NCBI GenBank assembly: GCA_048013815.1
Contig: CM106586.1
Coordinates: forward strand, 18,166,001 to 18,230,000
DNA: 64,000 bases
Reading direction: 5' to 3'
DNA from: Setoptus koraiensis
Lineage: Eukaryota > Arthropoda
Under the pieces are notes generated by a model. The model saw only the letters and a list, made by a program, of their open reading frames with translations, did not search any database and had not been told where the DNA came from. Numbering within the stretch: position 1 is the stretch's first letter; each line of letters opens with the position of its first letter. The position numbers and the translations under genes were made by a program. Of this stretch, positions 11,055-22,200 are shown piece by piece.

Positions 11055-11402
11055 ATCGAATGAATCTGATCTATCAGTGAAACCGATGCCCAACAATGCA
11101 GTGCGGCCAGTATCACTTTGAACTTTAACCACAAAATATCTACTTGAGTCACTGACAGGCTGTACGGAGGGCCCTGGGTATTTGAGTATGGGCGCCTGGG
11201 CGTACAATTGTCCTGTGGTTTCATCTTCAATCCTTAAGAATACTTTGTCCGCAATGGAGACAAGTCTCATTCGTCCTTTCCAATCTGGATTCTCCAAATT
11301 CCAATCTGATGCCTTGAATCCCCTGGAGGTTGATGTTAGAGGCGGTATTCTATATACAAATATCTTTGGTTTAACGAGTAGAACACGTTCATAATCACCC
11401 AT
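10749..11402 (-). CDS. NECAP: NECAP (adaptin-ear-binding coat-associated protein)
   Basis: 217 residues, one exon, ATG at 11402. Residues 1-~130 form the PHear domain: YERVLLVKPKIFVYRIPP, SRGFKASDWNLENPDWKGR, LYAQAPILKYPG, DSSRYFVVKV and LLGIGFTDRSDSFDLNVALH are close to animal NECAPs. KPKLDLSLKG-type sequence and the Pro stretch FIPPPPGSKPRK follow. Vertebrate NECAPs run to about 260-275 residues and end in a WXXF motif that binds the AP-1/AP-2 ear; this one stops just after the Pro stretch and shows no WXXF. NECAP helps regulate AP-2 at clathrin-coated pits. Its 3' half was duplicated as copy A. Confidence 0.9.
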   Translation of the reverse strand: MGDYERVLLVKPKIFVYRIPPLTSTSRGFKASDWNLENPDWKGRMRLVSIADKVFLRIEDETTGQLYAQAPILKYPGPSVQPVSDSSRYFVVKVQSDTGRTALLGIGFTDRSDSFDLNVALHDHFKTLEHEARDSDPVEENQPKLDLSLKGLIRVNLNISKKDGTNSKVGSSASTNSGSNERNTQDITDNNNAKNPNQLVFIPPPPGSKPRKLPLAE

Positions 11403-12161
11403 AATAGTTTGTTAATGGTATGCTCCAAGTATTTCGGAAGATAAGCATATAAATGATGGATGAAGTTTGTTGTTTTATGTAACTGGACCAAATGTTTCAA
11501 CAACTCTATTGGAGCCAACAGTTCTCGAGAGTGAGATGAGTAATATCATTCAATTTTAATACTAATGTATTTGATAACTGTACTGTTATAGACTTGGCTT
11601 TCACCATTTATCAAATTTTGTAAAACGCTAAAGATTATAAAGATACCATCGATTCTGGGTGATAATCTAACAACAATAAATAAACAACAACAATATATTA
11701 ACAAAAAATTGATCTTTTGTATTGGCTTGAGTTTCAGAAACATCTAATGTTGCCCTAGAAATTCACGCAAGCGAGTCGTAGATTTTCAGTCGTAATGTGT
11801 AATTCGAATGCTGTATGATTGTTCTTCTAATTTTGTCTCAACTAGTTGAAAAAAGTCCGCTAGAGCGACGCCCGAAGGCTTCCCCACAGCAATACAAGTG
11901 AGAAGCGATTTGATAGCGATGCAAGTCTTTCCAGTGTGTAGTATCAGGCGGAGAGGAGTGCATGCTTTGCTTTGAAAGCAGTCATTGTTACAAAGTTTGA
12001 CGCAACACTGTATGTTCGATTGTGCATTTTCAGAGGCGCGCCAGCACCTCTTGTGGATCACTCTGTCAGGCCAAACTTCCAGTCTAAATATCTACGATGA
12101 AGAACCTCCCCCACCTGGTTCGTAAACTGGAATCGCCAATGGCTCGGTGATACTACTATGT
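11403..12161. other. Intergenic between NECAP and TMED9
   Basis: Divergent promoters are expected here: NECAP runs left and TMED9 runs right. The frames present show no domain. No clear core promoter could be assigned. Confidence 0.45.
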
Positions 12162-12529
12162 GTAGTTCTATCATATATATTCTATCTGATACTCAATCAC
12201 TTATCACAAAATATCATGATTATTTCGGGTGATGATCTTTATTGTAAACAATAAATTCAAAGAAATAGTCACCTCTGACTCACATGGCGCCCGAATTAGA
12301 CGGGATGTTTTAATCTTTCGTATCTCGCGCTATTATTGAGCGCATTGGTGCAGTGGTTATGCACCGCATCTGGAACACCTGACGTGTATGTCGAAGAGTC
12401 ATATGAAAACGTCTGACAGCGAAATATCGACAATCCTACCTATAGATTTAATTTATTTATATTATAATATTGGACTAAAGAAAGAATCACATTTATCTCA
12501 CTATGCACAAACCAAATCTTATAGGCAAA
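12162..12529 (+). repeat. Inverted-repeat arm shared with the Sec16 5' region (TMED9 side)
   Basis: Partner of 7358-7765 in opposite genomic orientation. It ends inside codons 2-9 of TMED9 ([10 protein letters not shown] against MQKPYLIGKT in Sec16). A part of it is also homologous to 7547-7765 and to its copy at 10335-10553. Confidence 0.85.
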
Positions 12530-13171
12530 TTCTTGGCTTGGTTTTTGGTCTCATCATGCCTGATCTCTGTTTGTCATTCTCTTTACTTCCATATCGGCGA
12601 AACTGAGAAGCGTTGTTTTATTGAGGAAATACCAGACGAGACCCTATTAATGATTAATTACAAACTACAATTACATGATCCCGTCACTGGGGGTTTCATG
12701 CAGGCAGCTCCAGGACTAGCTATGCACGTTGACATACGAGACCCAGATGATAAAGTCATTCTGTCCAAAACATACATGGCCGAAGGAAAAGTTGCACTCA
12801 CATCGCACAAACCAGGCGAACATGTCATCTGCATACACTCAAACTCAACGAAATGGTTCACTGGTGGCCAGCTGAGAGTTCATTTTGACATCAGAGTGGG
12901 AGAACACGCTCTCGATTACCGAAATATTGCTGAAACTGAGAAATACACACAATTACAACTAATGGTTAGGCAATTGCAGGACCAGGTTGAGCAGATCAAT
13001 AAGGAGCAAAACTATCAAAGGATACGAGAGGAGAGATTTAGAGCTACATCGGAAAGTACCAGCAATCGAGTATTCTATTGGTCGATTGTCCAAGCTACTG
13101 TAGTGACAGGTGTCGCTGTCTGGCAAGGTAGACACCTTAAGAGGTTTTTCGAAGCTAAAAAACTTGTATAA
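12503..13171 (+). CDS. eca: p24-family cargo receptor, TMED4/TMED9 (alpha) type
   Basis: 222 residues, one exon, the usual size. Residues 1-~26 are a signal peptide ([21 protein letters not shown]). The GOLD domain starts with the near-invariant [20 protein letters not shown] and holds the paired Cys ([13 protein letters not shown]). A coiled coil follows ([19 protein letters not shown]) and then [17 protein letters not shown], both typical of the alpha subfamily. One TM helix (about 188-208) precedes the tail [13 protein letters not shown], which has the FF motif for COPII and the KKxx dilysine for COPI. It cycles between ER and Golgi in cargo selection and retrieval; Drosophila eclair is the likely fly counterpart. 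It is convergent with skywalker, 109 bases apart. Confidence 0.95.
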   Translation: MHKPNLIGKFLAWFLVSSCLISVCHSLYFHIGETEKRCFIEEIPDETLLMINYKLQLHDPVTGGFMQAAPGLAMHVDIRDPDDKVILSKTYMAEGKVALTSHKPGEHVICIHSNSTKWFTGGQLRVHFDIRVGEHALDYRNIAETEKYTQLQLMVRQLQDQVEQINKEQNYQRIREERFRATSESTSNRVFYWSIVQATVVTGVAVWQGRHLKRFFEAKKLV

Positions 13172-13219
13172 TCTACATGGTGGTATCAATTTATAAACAA
13201 TGATTGTATACAATTAAAG

Positions 13220-13225
13220 AATAAA
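13220..13225 (+). terminator. Polyadenylation signal of TMED9
   Basis: AATAAA 49 bases after the stop codon, about 50 bases from the opposing skywalker signal. Confidence 0.6.
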
Positions 13226-13276
13226 TATATTATAGTTGTGAAGTCGGATTTGAGTATTATTAGAGATCTTTTTGTG

Positions 13277-13282
13277 TTTATT
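13277..13282 (-). terminator. Polyadenylation signal overlapping the skywalker stop codon
   Basis: On the minus strand the end of the gene reads GCATAATAAACAC: the TAA stop at 13283-13281 overlaps AATAAA. The 3'UTR would be very short if this signal is used. Confidence 0.5.
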
Positions 13283-14873
13283 ATGCAAATGCAAGTACTT
13301 CTACGTCATTACACGTGAAATCTTTATTCTCACATAAGGGTTGATTATTGAAAGTCTTGCAATTATCTGTTTTGCCACGAGTTAAGTCGGCATCTAGCCA
13401 TAGACCAAAGCTACCATTTCCGCTGCCTATGATCAGCTCTTGAGCAGTAGCATTCATGAATAGTTGAGTAGATACTGAATCGATGACACTTTCGCGGTCT
13501 CGATTAGTTTTTCCAACCCACAAGTAAACGGCAAACTCTGGCCATAATGTAAATAGGAATGTATCTCCGTTACCAAAGTAACTAGCGGATTTTTGTGCTT
13601 GCTCATTTCTCAATGACCACGATGACGAACAAAAAGCACCAAAAACTTCATTACGTATAGTTCTTATAATAATAATAGTCTCTTCATATGGGTCTACTCT
13701 GGAAAAGAACGTCTGTAATGATGTACCATCTTGGTTAGAATTGAAAACTATTTTGACTATTTTAACAGCCGCCCTCTCAGGTAAGTACTGCCATAGGTTA
13801 TCTAATAAACGATAATCATCTACTATAGATGATTTGAAGGACCTTGGCGCTATCCTAGGGCTTATTATGACATTAGTTAACATATCGTTTCTAGGTTGTT
13901 GTGTTAGATTGTAATTATTCTTTTTTCTCATGATTGATTCAATGATCATGGTTGCCTTTATTTCGGCGCTACGACTAGCTTTTGCAATCTTAACGGTAGA
14001 TATCCTTTTCAATGAACGCGCTTCTTTAATAAGTTGATCAACACCACCACGTGGCTCTAGGATTGTTTCTAATCTCAAACAAAATTCAAACATTTGATCG
14101 GCAACTAGAGAACGTTGATTAGTTTGTTGTCTATAACGTTCTAATAATGCTAAAGCGATACGATATAAGAATTTTTGTCCATCAATCAACCAACAATCCA
14201 ATATTTTAACACAGTAGGTGAATGGCAGTGCTACAAATATCCATTTATACCAATCTAGGAAAGGTGTGTCAAATGTAATATTATGATTTGTTATCTGACT
14301 ATTGTCTCCATCTAATGTTGCCAAGAAGCGATTCTCTTCTCTGACTAGATCGCGCATTAGAAATGGTGCGATTATTCCGAATTTTGTACATAATTTGATT
14401 AAAACTATTATGTCACGTACATGCTCCAAGCGTGTAGTTGGCATTAAAACACGTTTAAATTGTCTGTCACGAGTAGCTCGTTGATTCTGTTGAAGTAGAT
14501 CACAAATATATCGATATGTTTGTTCATGGTCAAAATAATGTAAGAATATCGCTACTACGGGATATAGTATAGGCGCAAATGTTATCTGAGGATGCGTTTC
14601 GCACAATTGCCATAATATCTTTTCAGCTTGGATGCGACCAGCGCTAGATAAGTTATAAAATCTAAGTAGACTAGAATCAATATAAGTGGGCAGTCGGCCA
14701 ATGGGTTGCATCAATGACTGTTGTTGTTTTAGTTGTTGCTGCAGTACACTTGTATCAGTATCAGTATTATTATTAGTAGTAGTAGTGTCAGTAGCGGGTT
14801 TAACTGGTGTTGCTGGTGGTGATATTGTTGCTGCCCCATCGGGGACCAAAGTTGATAGCTGTACATCCAACAT
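13281..14873 (-). CDS. sky: Skywalker/TBC1D24: TBC plus TLDc domain protein
   Basis: 530 residues from the ATG at 14873. Residues 1-~60 are Thr/Gln-rich. The frame then enters the second part of a TBC domain (LPTYIDSSLLRFYNLSSAG, FAPILYPVVAIFLHYF, DWYKWIFVALPFTYCVKILD, LYRIALALLERY). The C-terminal ~190 residues are a full TLDc domain (SWSLRNEQ, SYFGNGDTFLFTLWPE, LIIGSGNGSFGLWLDADL, SCKTFNNQPL-like TFNNQPLCENKDF). In flies Skywalker controls synaptic-vesicle sorting as a Rab35 GAP-like protein that binds phosphoinositides. The first ~70-100 residues of the family's TBC domain are not in this frame. A 5' exon is probable, with a candidate AG acceptor in the sequence TGTACAG just inside the frame, but I could not place it. 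Confidence 0.85.
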   Translation of the reverse strand: MLDVQLSTLVPDGAATISPPATPVKPATDTTTTNNNTDTDTSVLQQQLKQQQSLMQPIGRLPTYIDSSLLRFYNLSSAGRIQAEKILWQLCETHPQITFAPILYPVVAIFLHYFDHEQTYRYICDLLQQNQRATRDRQFKRVLMPTTRLEHVRDIIVLIKLCTKFGIIAPFLMRDLVREENRFLATLDGDNSQITNHNITFDTPFLDWYKWIFVALPFTYCVKILDCWLIDGQKFLYRIALALLERYRQQTNQRSLVADQMFEFCLRLETILEPRGGVDQLIKEARSLKRISTVKIAKASRSAEIKATMIIESIMRKKNNYNLTQQPRNDMLTNVIISPRIAPRSFKSSIVDDYRLLDNLWQYLPERAAVKIVKIVFNSNQDGTSLQTFFSRVDPYEETIIIIRTIRNEVFGAFCSSSWSLRNEQAQKSASYFGNGDTFLFTLWPEFAVYLWVGKTNRDRESVIDSVSTQLFMNATAQELIIGSGNGSFGLWLDADLTRGKTDNCKTFNNQPLCENKDFTCNDVEVLAFA

Positions 14874-15197
14874 TATAATAGTAAGCCCATAATAGTGATG
14901 TTAATAGTAATAATGATAATAATAATATTAGTTATAGCACTGGTAATAATATCAACGTTAATAATAATGATCGCGTAGATTGTGTGATGAGCAATGATAA
15001 TAATAATTAATTAGTGTTGTTGATTATAATAATAATAATATCAGTAGTAGTAGTTGTAGCAGTAGTAGTAGTAGTAATATTAGCAGTGATTTTAGTAGTA
15101 ATAGTAGTAGCAGTGATTCAATGTAAAAAAAAATCAATTAATCAACATATTGTGTAGAAGCGATTGGTGCACCACCAGCAATTGCCCAGAGAGACAG

Positions 15198-15198
15198 G

Positions 15199-15230
<32 letters not shown>

Positions 15231-15240
15231 AAGAGAGAGA
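15198..15240. repeat. (GA)n microsatellite
   Basis: A run of GA repeats with a few interruptions (GCGA, GAAA). It lies next to trinucleotide tracts at about 14920-15115. Confidence 0.9.
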
Positions 15241-16194
15241 CGTTGCATGTATAACCGTGTATACTGTAACTATAATAACCATCTTTTCCTTCATGCCAAT
15301 GGCTCTCATCCAATAATTTTGTCCGTACTTGCACATTCGCCACCATGCTGCACACTGCCCGTGAATGGGTGCATTCTGTGCAAACCAACATCAGAATGCA
15401 AATTTTACATGCTATACACCCTCTCAATCCCGCTCTGCCATGTGTTCATGTTTACATACTGCACCATGCCCAGTAAGTAGTACGCTCGTTCAGTTTACAC
15501 ACTTTTATTAGGCACAAGCGAGGGTGCTGCGCAGCGCTCAATCGCTGTGCCGTAAGATACCATTTCTCAGAATGGTGCACTACGAAACAGGTGCATTGAT
15601 GCTGCTTTACTTTGCACAAATCCACATCTTTATCTCTGTGCGCCTTGAAAATATTGCCTTGTCAATATACATTACAGTCTCGCCAAATATAGTTGCTACT
15701 AGCTCATAGAGAGAGCGCCATTGCGAATCACCGGACAATCTATCGCTTCATGTCTATAGAGATCGCTCAAGTATCGCGAGCGCCCCTATAGTGCATTTCT
15801 TGAAGTTCTCCCGCACTTCAAGATCCAACTTGAAATGTTCAAAATATTCTTTGAAAAAAAGTTTGGTCTCTACCTCTCTTTCTCTGTCGCTTTCTCAATC
15901 GAAAAACTGCCAGAAACTCCAAATCACCAGGCTTCATCTAAACAAGTGCACAAAGGAGATCTTTTGTTGTTTTAATTCAAATACGAATAACATCAACTAC
16001 AGAAACAATAAACCAGGTCCATTTTAAGCAATTGCGGAATATGAACCTCTGTACGATAATTCAGTCGCAATCGCGCTGATATAAACACCATGACAACAAA
16101 CTAAACCCTTCTTTTCAAATCACTGCGCTTGAAATGATTCCGATAGCTATGAAGCGAACAGGAGGACATGTCAAAACTGAAGGTGATTTTTTAA

Positions 16195-16200
16195 TTTATT
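16195..16200 (-). terminator. Polyadenylation signal of the Dscam-like gene
   Basis: AATAAA on the minus strand (TTTATT on plus), about 73 bases beyond the TAA at 16273-16275. Confidence 0.5.
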
Positions 16201-16272
16201 GTATCAAATAACATCAAATATGTATCCGCGCCAGTGCCGGACGATATCACAATTTACAATCATAATATTAAT

Positions 16273-19200
16273 TTAGACCCACTTGGGTGGGAATGGTAAG
16301 GCATAATCATGATGATCTTGATTATTGGTAGTTCTTTTCTGCGTTAAGCACAAATCCGCTTCCGATGATAATTGTCGCTGCTGGTGGCTGTTGTTTAAGT
16401 CACGCCCATACTGATTACTATTGTACTGATGATTGAGTAGCTGGTCTTCATTTTCTGTCTGATCCTGATCCCTAGTTAGAACTCGATCATTTATGGTTGA
16501 TTGTTGATTCTGCTGCTGCTGTTGTTGCAATTGTAGTTGTTGCTGCTGTTGATGTATTACACCGTATTGCGAGGCATGATAAATGCCATCCATAATCTTT
16601 TTTATTCCGTCCATAGTAGATGAATTTGTTATATCCATCATGTCTACAACATTAGATAGATCAGGGCACTGTCGAGAGTTTCCTGTATCATGGTGATTGC
16701 CATTAGATATGGGCGTATTTAATACATTATTAGAGATGGAGCTATCGTGTCTGATGGAATATTGTTTTTCTTGATGCCGCAATGATTCATTACCGGTCAG
16801 AAGAGATTCGTTGGCCGCCAGCAGACACATATTCATAGAATTATTGTTGTTCAGACTGTTGTCATAATCGAGTTCATTTGTATTGTTGTAGACATAGCCT
16901 GACGGACGCACTTTATAGTTTGTATTGGATGGATTGAATGATAGAAGTTGGTTATCCCTATCATTTGAAGCTTGATAAATTACATTGTTGTTGGATGTAA
17001 CTTTTGTCTTTCGATCCATTGTTGCGCTAACTAGATTGTACGGCACATAATTTGCTTTCTGGCGAGCAAGCTCACTGCTAGCATATTTTGATGGTGTGTA
17101 TGGCAACGTCTGACAGCCTTGATTACTATTCTCGTTATATTCAAATGTATCCTTGATGATACCATCCAATGTAGAGCAACCGTTGGCAGCGCCAGCGAGT
17201 TCCATCGTGAATCCATTGACTAGACTGCATCCACCAATGCCACTGTCACCATTACTGGTTGCTATTGTTGCTGCACAAGGAGAAGATTGCAAGTAGTGAT
17301 TTGTGGCATTCTCATTGTCTAGATAATTAGAGGTTCCCTGAGAACTTGATGATGAACCGGCCGAAGTATTGCTGGCATGATTTTGATATTTTTTTCTCAA
17401 ATAAAACCACGCACTAAAAGCAACAGTTGTTAGAACCACAAGAGCAAAACTAGGCAGTGTGTAGAGAATTGCTTGGTAAGATAGATTCAAGAAAAGAGAA
17501 GAACTCTCTTGGGAGTTCAAGTCTAAGGCCGCCAGTGGTATTCCTCCAAATTTATCCAACGTTATGAAAGAATATTGCTCCTCTGTTCTTCCTGATTCTG
17601 AAAAGGCTATAACGGATATGGAATACCATGTTTCAGGTGTTAAATCTCTAATTTCAATGACTTTTTGATCAGGTGAAATATCATTTGAGAGCATGAGCCA
17701 GTCATTGTTTGTTTTCATTTTATATTTTATCTCAAAATTAATTATGCTGCACCCTGCATCCATCCAAGCATCCAGATTAGCATAAACTACAGTTGAATTG
17801 ATATTCAAGAAGTCCTGCTTCCTAGGAGCTATCGCGACTAGAGGAAGATAAGAGGGTGATTCGGAATAGATTACAGATGAATGAAATATTCGCGAGTGGC
17901 AACATGGCTGTAAAAGGTAGAAAGTTAAGGAATCTTTACCTGATCCTTTTGTTCTTGTTTTAACAATCTGACTATGACTCCCTTTCCCTATACTGTTATA
18001 AGGGACTATATAAGCTTGATACAATGTGCCACATTTGAGATTATTCAACTCATAACGGAATGAACGCATATGATCTCTTATGGTCTTCAATCGATCTCTC
18101 GTATCAACTTTTATGCTATAAAGCTCACCTATGAGCTTGTTCTCCGTCCATTCTGCGTCAGAGATACTTTTATGGTAAAAATCGTACCCATCTATGATCA
18201 ATCTAACATCCCCACTGGAGTTGACGGCGACCTGAGAACTCAATGTGCTTGTGTGTTCGTTAATCAGTATCTGGTTCAATTCATCAAATGTCCAGATGAA
18301 TTCTATCGAAGAGAATGTCGCTGAGCCAACTCTAAGTGATGCTAAAGGTGGTGGATCATTTTCCAATGTCTGACTCTCTACAATATCAGACTGGGGCCCG
18401 AGACCGGCTGAATTGAATGCTTGTATAATTACAGAGTATTTGGTTGATCTCTTCAAATCAGTGATGAGGATCGAAACTAGATTGTTCACTCGTGAAGACT
18501 TTAACTGAAGCATAGTATCTTCATTCGTTTTCCCATGGGAGAGGTTGTTATTTGCATGAGTATCAGCGTTTTCATTCAATTTGTGTTTCAAGTTATTTGA
18601 ATCATCATTGTTTATAGTTTTGTAAATATAGGGATCGCTAGAATTATAGATCTTATATCCAAGGTAATAACCCTTGACTCTTGAGCCCCTGAATGAAGCG
18701 CTTGGGTGAAGATTCGAATGCCCTAGTGAATAACCTTGATTCTCGTCTAAGTTTCCGGGCGAAGAAAAAATTGATGACTCTGCTGACCTGCTATTATTGG
18801 AAGGTGTATTCACAAAGTTGTCAATATCATCTGCATTTTCTACAATTGTTGGCGGTGGCAGCCAAACTATCTGAAGACTTGTTGACGAAATCGGAATTAT
18901 TTGGATATTCGTTGGTGGACTTGATGGGGCCTCTTCTATCGTCGTCATCACTAGAGGATTGCTGCTTGGACCGAATCCTAATTGGTTGACAGCTTTGACA
19001 GTTACCTCATAAGTCGTCAGTGGTTTTAGAGGACTTAAAATCGCGGATGTTTGCATTGCTGATAATCTAATAACTGTTGGAGAAGGTGATTGCTTCAAAA
19101 TATTCTCTTTCTGGTGTTTAAGTCCTTGATCTTTGTAAGTCAATTGTTTTGGATTGTTATCAGTATTTTGCATTACGGTTTCAGGGCCGCTGAAAGGAAT

Positions 19201-22200
19201 CTGCTGATTTTTTTGTTCCATGGAGCTTACGGTAACTGGGTTCTTTCGTCTCACTACCCACTCCACAATATACGTGGTCAACGGGCTATGACCATCGAAA
19301 GGTGGCTTCCAAGATATGGTAGCTGCTCTATTGTCTATTCTATCAACCATAAGACCGTCAACTCGATCCGGTTTTTCTGTTAAGGAAAGAAGAGAAACAT
19401 ATGGGTTGATGCGTGATTAATGTCCGAGATGGAGAAACTACTCTAAAACTGCTTCAAGTGCTGCGATCAGTCTTACCTTGAACAAATAATTTTATCACCT
19501 TCTCATCGTGGCCAAATCGATTTGATGCTAAGCAAGTATATTCAGCGGAATCTTGCCTTCTTGCCTGTTTTACTACAAATCTTGTGCGATCGTTTTTGAA
19601 ACTAGATGGAAGATTACTTTCAGCATCCCCAGAAGCTACTTTACTGTTGTCATTTTGACGTGGTGGATGAAAAGAGTTCGCACTAGAGGATGAGCCAAGA
19701 TCCAATATTTCCGACGAATCCGTATCAATTGTCGCAATAGATAATTTTTCTTGGCCCTGATACTTATCCTTGAAGTCAAATTGATTTACGGTAAAATACC
19801 GGGATGTGCCATATCTGCCATCATCTAATCCTGATCCAATCATTTTTCCATCATCATCAGAATTGAAGCTCGATCTAGATTCGGCCTTTTTGAACCAAAC
19901 AATTTCGATTGGACCCTGGCCAATTGGATCACAATGCAATTCTACTTCATCGTTCAATCTTATATATTTCGTTTCAAATTTATTTGTGAAATGAGCAGCG
20001 ACTGGAAATTGAAATAAACAGGAACATATTATTAATAGTGATTGTGATTACTACAATAGATTTATCTAGGCTGTCGTTCAGTGTTGCCAAAAAGTGGTCT
20101 ATCTCAGAGTGGAATTTTTTCAGAGCTTTTCGTTGAGCTCAAATTCGACTAATTATTACCGCTACACCATCTTTTACTAACTCAATAAAAAGCATGTCGC
20201 TCGGAAGAAAACAGATGTATTCAAATTCTGAGATATCTAATGCAACCCTACGTGGTCTGTAGCTCGAGAAATATTCTTTATAAATTAGTCCACTTTCAGA
20301 TGCAACACATCAGTTATTACTCACTGTTTACTGTCAATTTTATAAGTGAACTTAAAGACCCGAAATTGTTGGAGGCTTGGCAAAGGTAATACCCTTGGTC
20401 AGCCTTGGTCACATCCCGGATAACCAGACTGGCATTTTCCAAAGTGTGGATATGGGAATTACTTGTTATTGGCTTATAATGATTAGGCGGATTCGCCAAA
20501 CCATGAAGTTTAGATGACGACATCTTCGAGGCGATTCTCTTGTTATTGTTTTCATTCATGTCAGTTGTGCCAAAATGTAATAGATTGTGTATGCTGCCAT
20601 CATTCTTATCTTCAGGGGCAACACCTATTTCCCACCTATCACAATAAAAAGTTTGAAGTTAGATTTTAGCAAAAATTTTATAAATAAAAAAGATTAATCA
20701 TCTTGTTATAGGATGTTGGATCAATGTTGCCTTCTTTATCTACACTATATCCTTACCATATCCTGGGACTTGGGTAGGCTCTAGCCTGACATTCGATAAC
20801 AACATTTTGGCCGGATACTGCTTCTATATCTTTTGGGGCTATAACCCATCTAGGCGGCACTGTTCAAAGGATAGAAGAAAATAAACATAAGTTTGTCAAA
20901 CTAATTCTGTAACAATAATAAGCTCCGGGTTCAATAACAAGCTATTCTATCTTTCTGTCTAGATTCTTCAGCTATGAGGGATTCTCTAATGTGTTTGTGT
21001 TTCTATGGCTCTGCAAACACGACGATTCTTTTTTTCAAATCTATTTTGGCTCAACGGACTGGACAGTTATTTCAATCGGATTCCCAGCATTTTTTAACCA
21101 AAAGATGCTGGAACTGTAATTAAAGTACTCAAAATATATCACTCAAATACCTCCATTAAATTCTTTGTGGCAAATCCTAAGTATACTCACCGTTGACCAC
21201 CATCCTGGTTGTATAATTGACCGACGCCGCACGATTGGTAGCCCTGGGCAAGACACATGAGAAGATTTTTTTTGTGGAAGGAGGAGAGTTGGTCATCAAA
21301 GTGATATATATCTTCAGATGTAATAACTAATTTGTTTCTATCACTCTCTATCTTCGTCCTCCTTTGATTCGATCTGTCTAACGTTTTCACTCTTTCAGTT
21401 TCTGTATTTTTTTGCTCGCCTATCTTCCTCTTTTGCTTGAAAAGATTGATTGCCTCGTGATACGACATTTTCTTCTTGACAAGGGCTTATTTTAGCTGAG
21501 CAATAAAAATCTACAAGGGTCTTAGATATACTTACATGCAAGTATAGTTGCCACTATCTTCGAACTCGACGTACTCAAAGAATACTGTCGAGGTAAACAC
21601 ATTGCTTGCGTCGATCCCGATGCTTTTCCTTATTTTCTTCTGAGCTTGTCTTGCTTGCGGTTGATGATGATATCCAGACATATCAGATAATTGTGAATCA
21701 TCAATGGTATCCAATAGGCGGGATGGGTAGGTTTTAGTTGCTGGGTCAACTTGGGCACTCCGATGAGATATAAGCTCATCTAGTGATTGATTATCTTTAA
21801 ACCATTTTAAGGTGACGGGAGAGTCGCCCTCTATAACAGAACATGTGAGAAAGTTTCGCATGCCCTCACGCAGTGTTGTAGAGGATGCGAATGGCGATAT
21901 AACCGGCGGCACTAAAACAGTGAGATAGAATTCATTGGATGTAGCGGAAATGGGGCTGCTCGATTGGGATGCGTACAGGGGTCCCATGGTTTGCTTAGAA
22001 ATTTGTTGGTCGTCAATTTTACTGTACATATCACTATATTTGTGTTGTTCATCATGATTACTAATTGTACCTGACGCGTAGCCCAACCTTAGGTTATTAT
22101 TGGGCCCTTCATTAGTAGACGGATGGCTTGTATACTGGCCCGGCTCTGGTGATGCACCATTGTGCCGATGTGCTGGCGTCGATTGATGAAAATTCGATGA

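Larger units (their letters stand above)
14874..16272. other. Gene-free interval between skywalker and the Dscam-like gene
   Basis: Both neighbours are on the minus strand, so this should hold the Dscam 3'UTR and the skywalker 5' region. It contains ATA/GTA trinucleotide tracts (about 14920-15115), a GA microsatellite and AT-rich sequence. No exon could be supported, although the missing skywalker 5' exon may lie here. Confidence 0.4.

Noticed and set aside
11786-12061. Similarity between this interval and 62180-62362 (both can encode ADFF-type sequence)
   Set aside because: The shared DNA is only about 25 bases with an indel; too short to call a dispersed repeat or gene fragment.
12331-12410. 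tRNA- or SINE-like A-box (TGGTGCAGTGGTTATGCACC)
   Set aside because: No matching B-box GGTTCGANNCC, anticodon stem or acceptor stem is formed, and the other copies of this block diverge at the key bases.
21187-21468. 93-residue minus-strand frame
   Set aside because: Only its last 53 bases are coding, and in another frame: the small Dscam exon 21243-21191 (ATNRAASVNYTTR).
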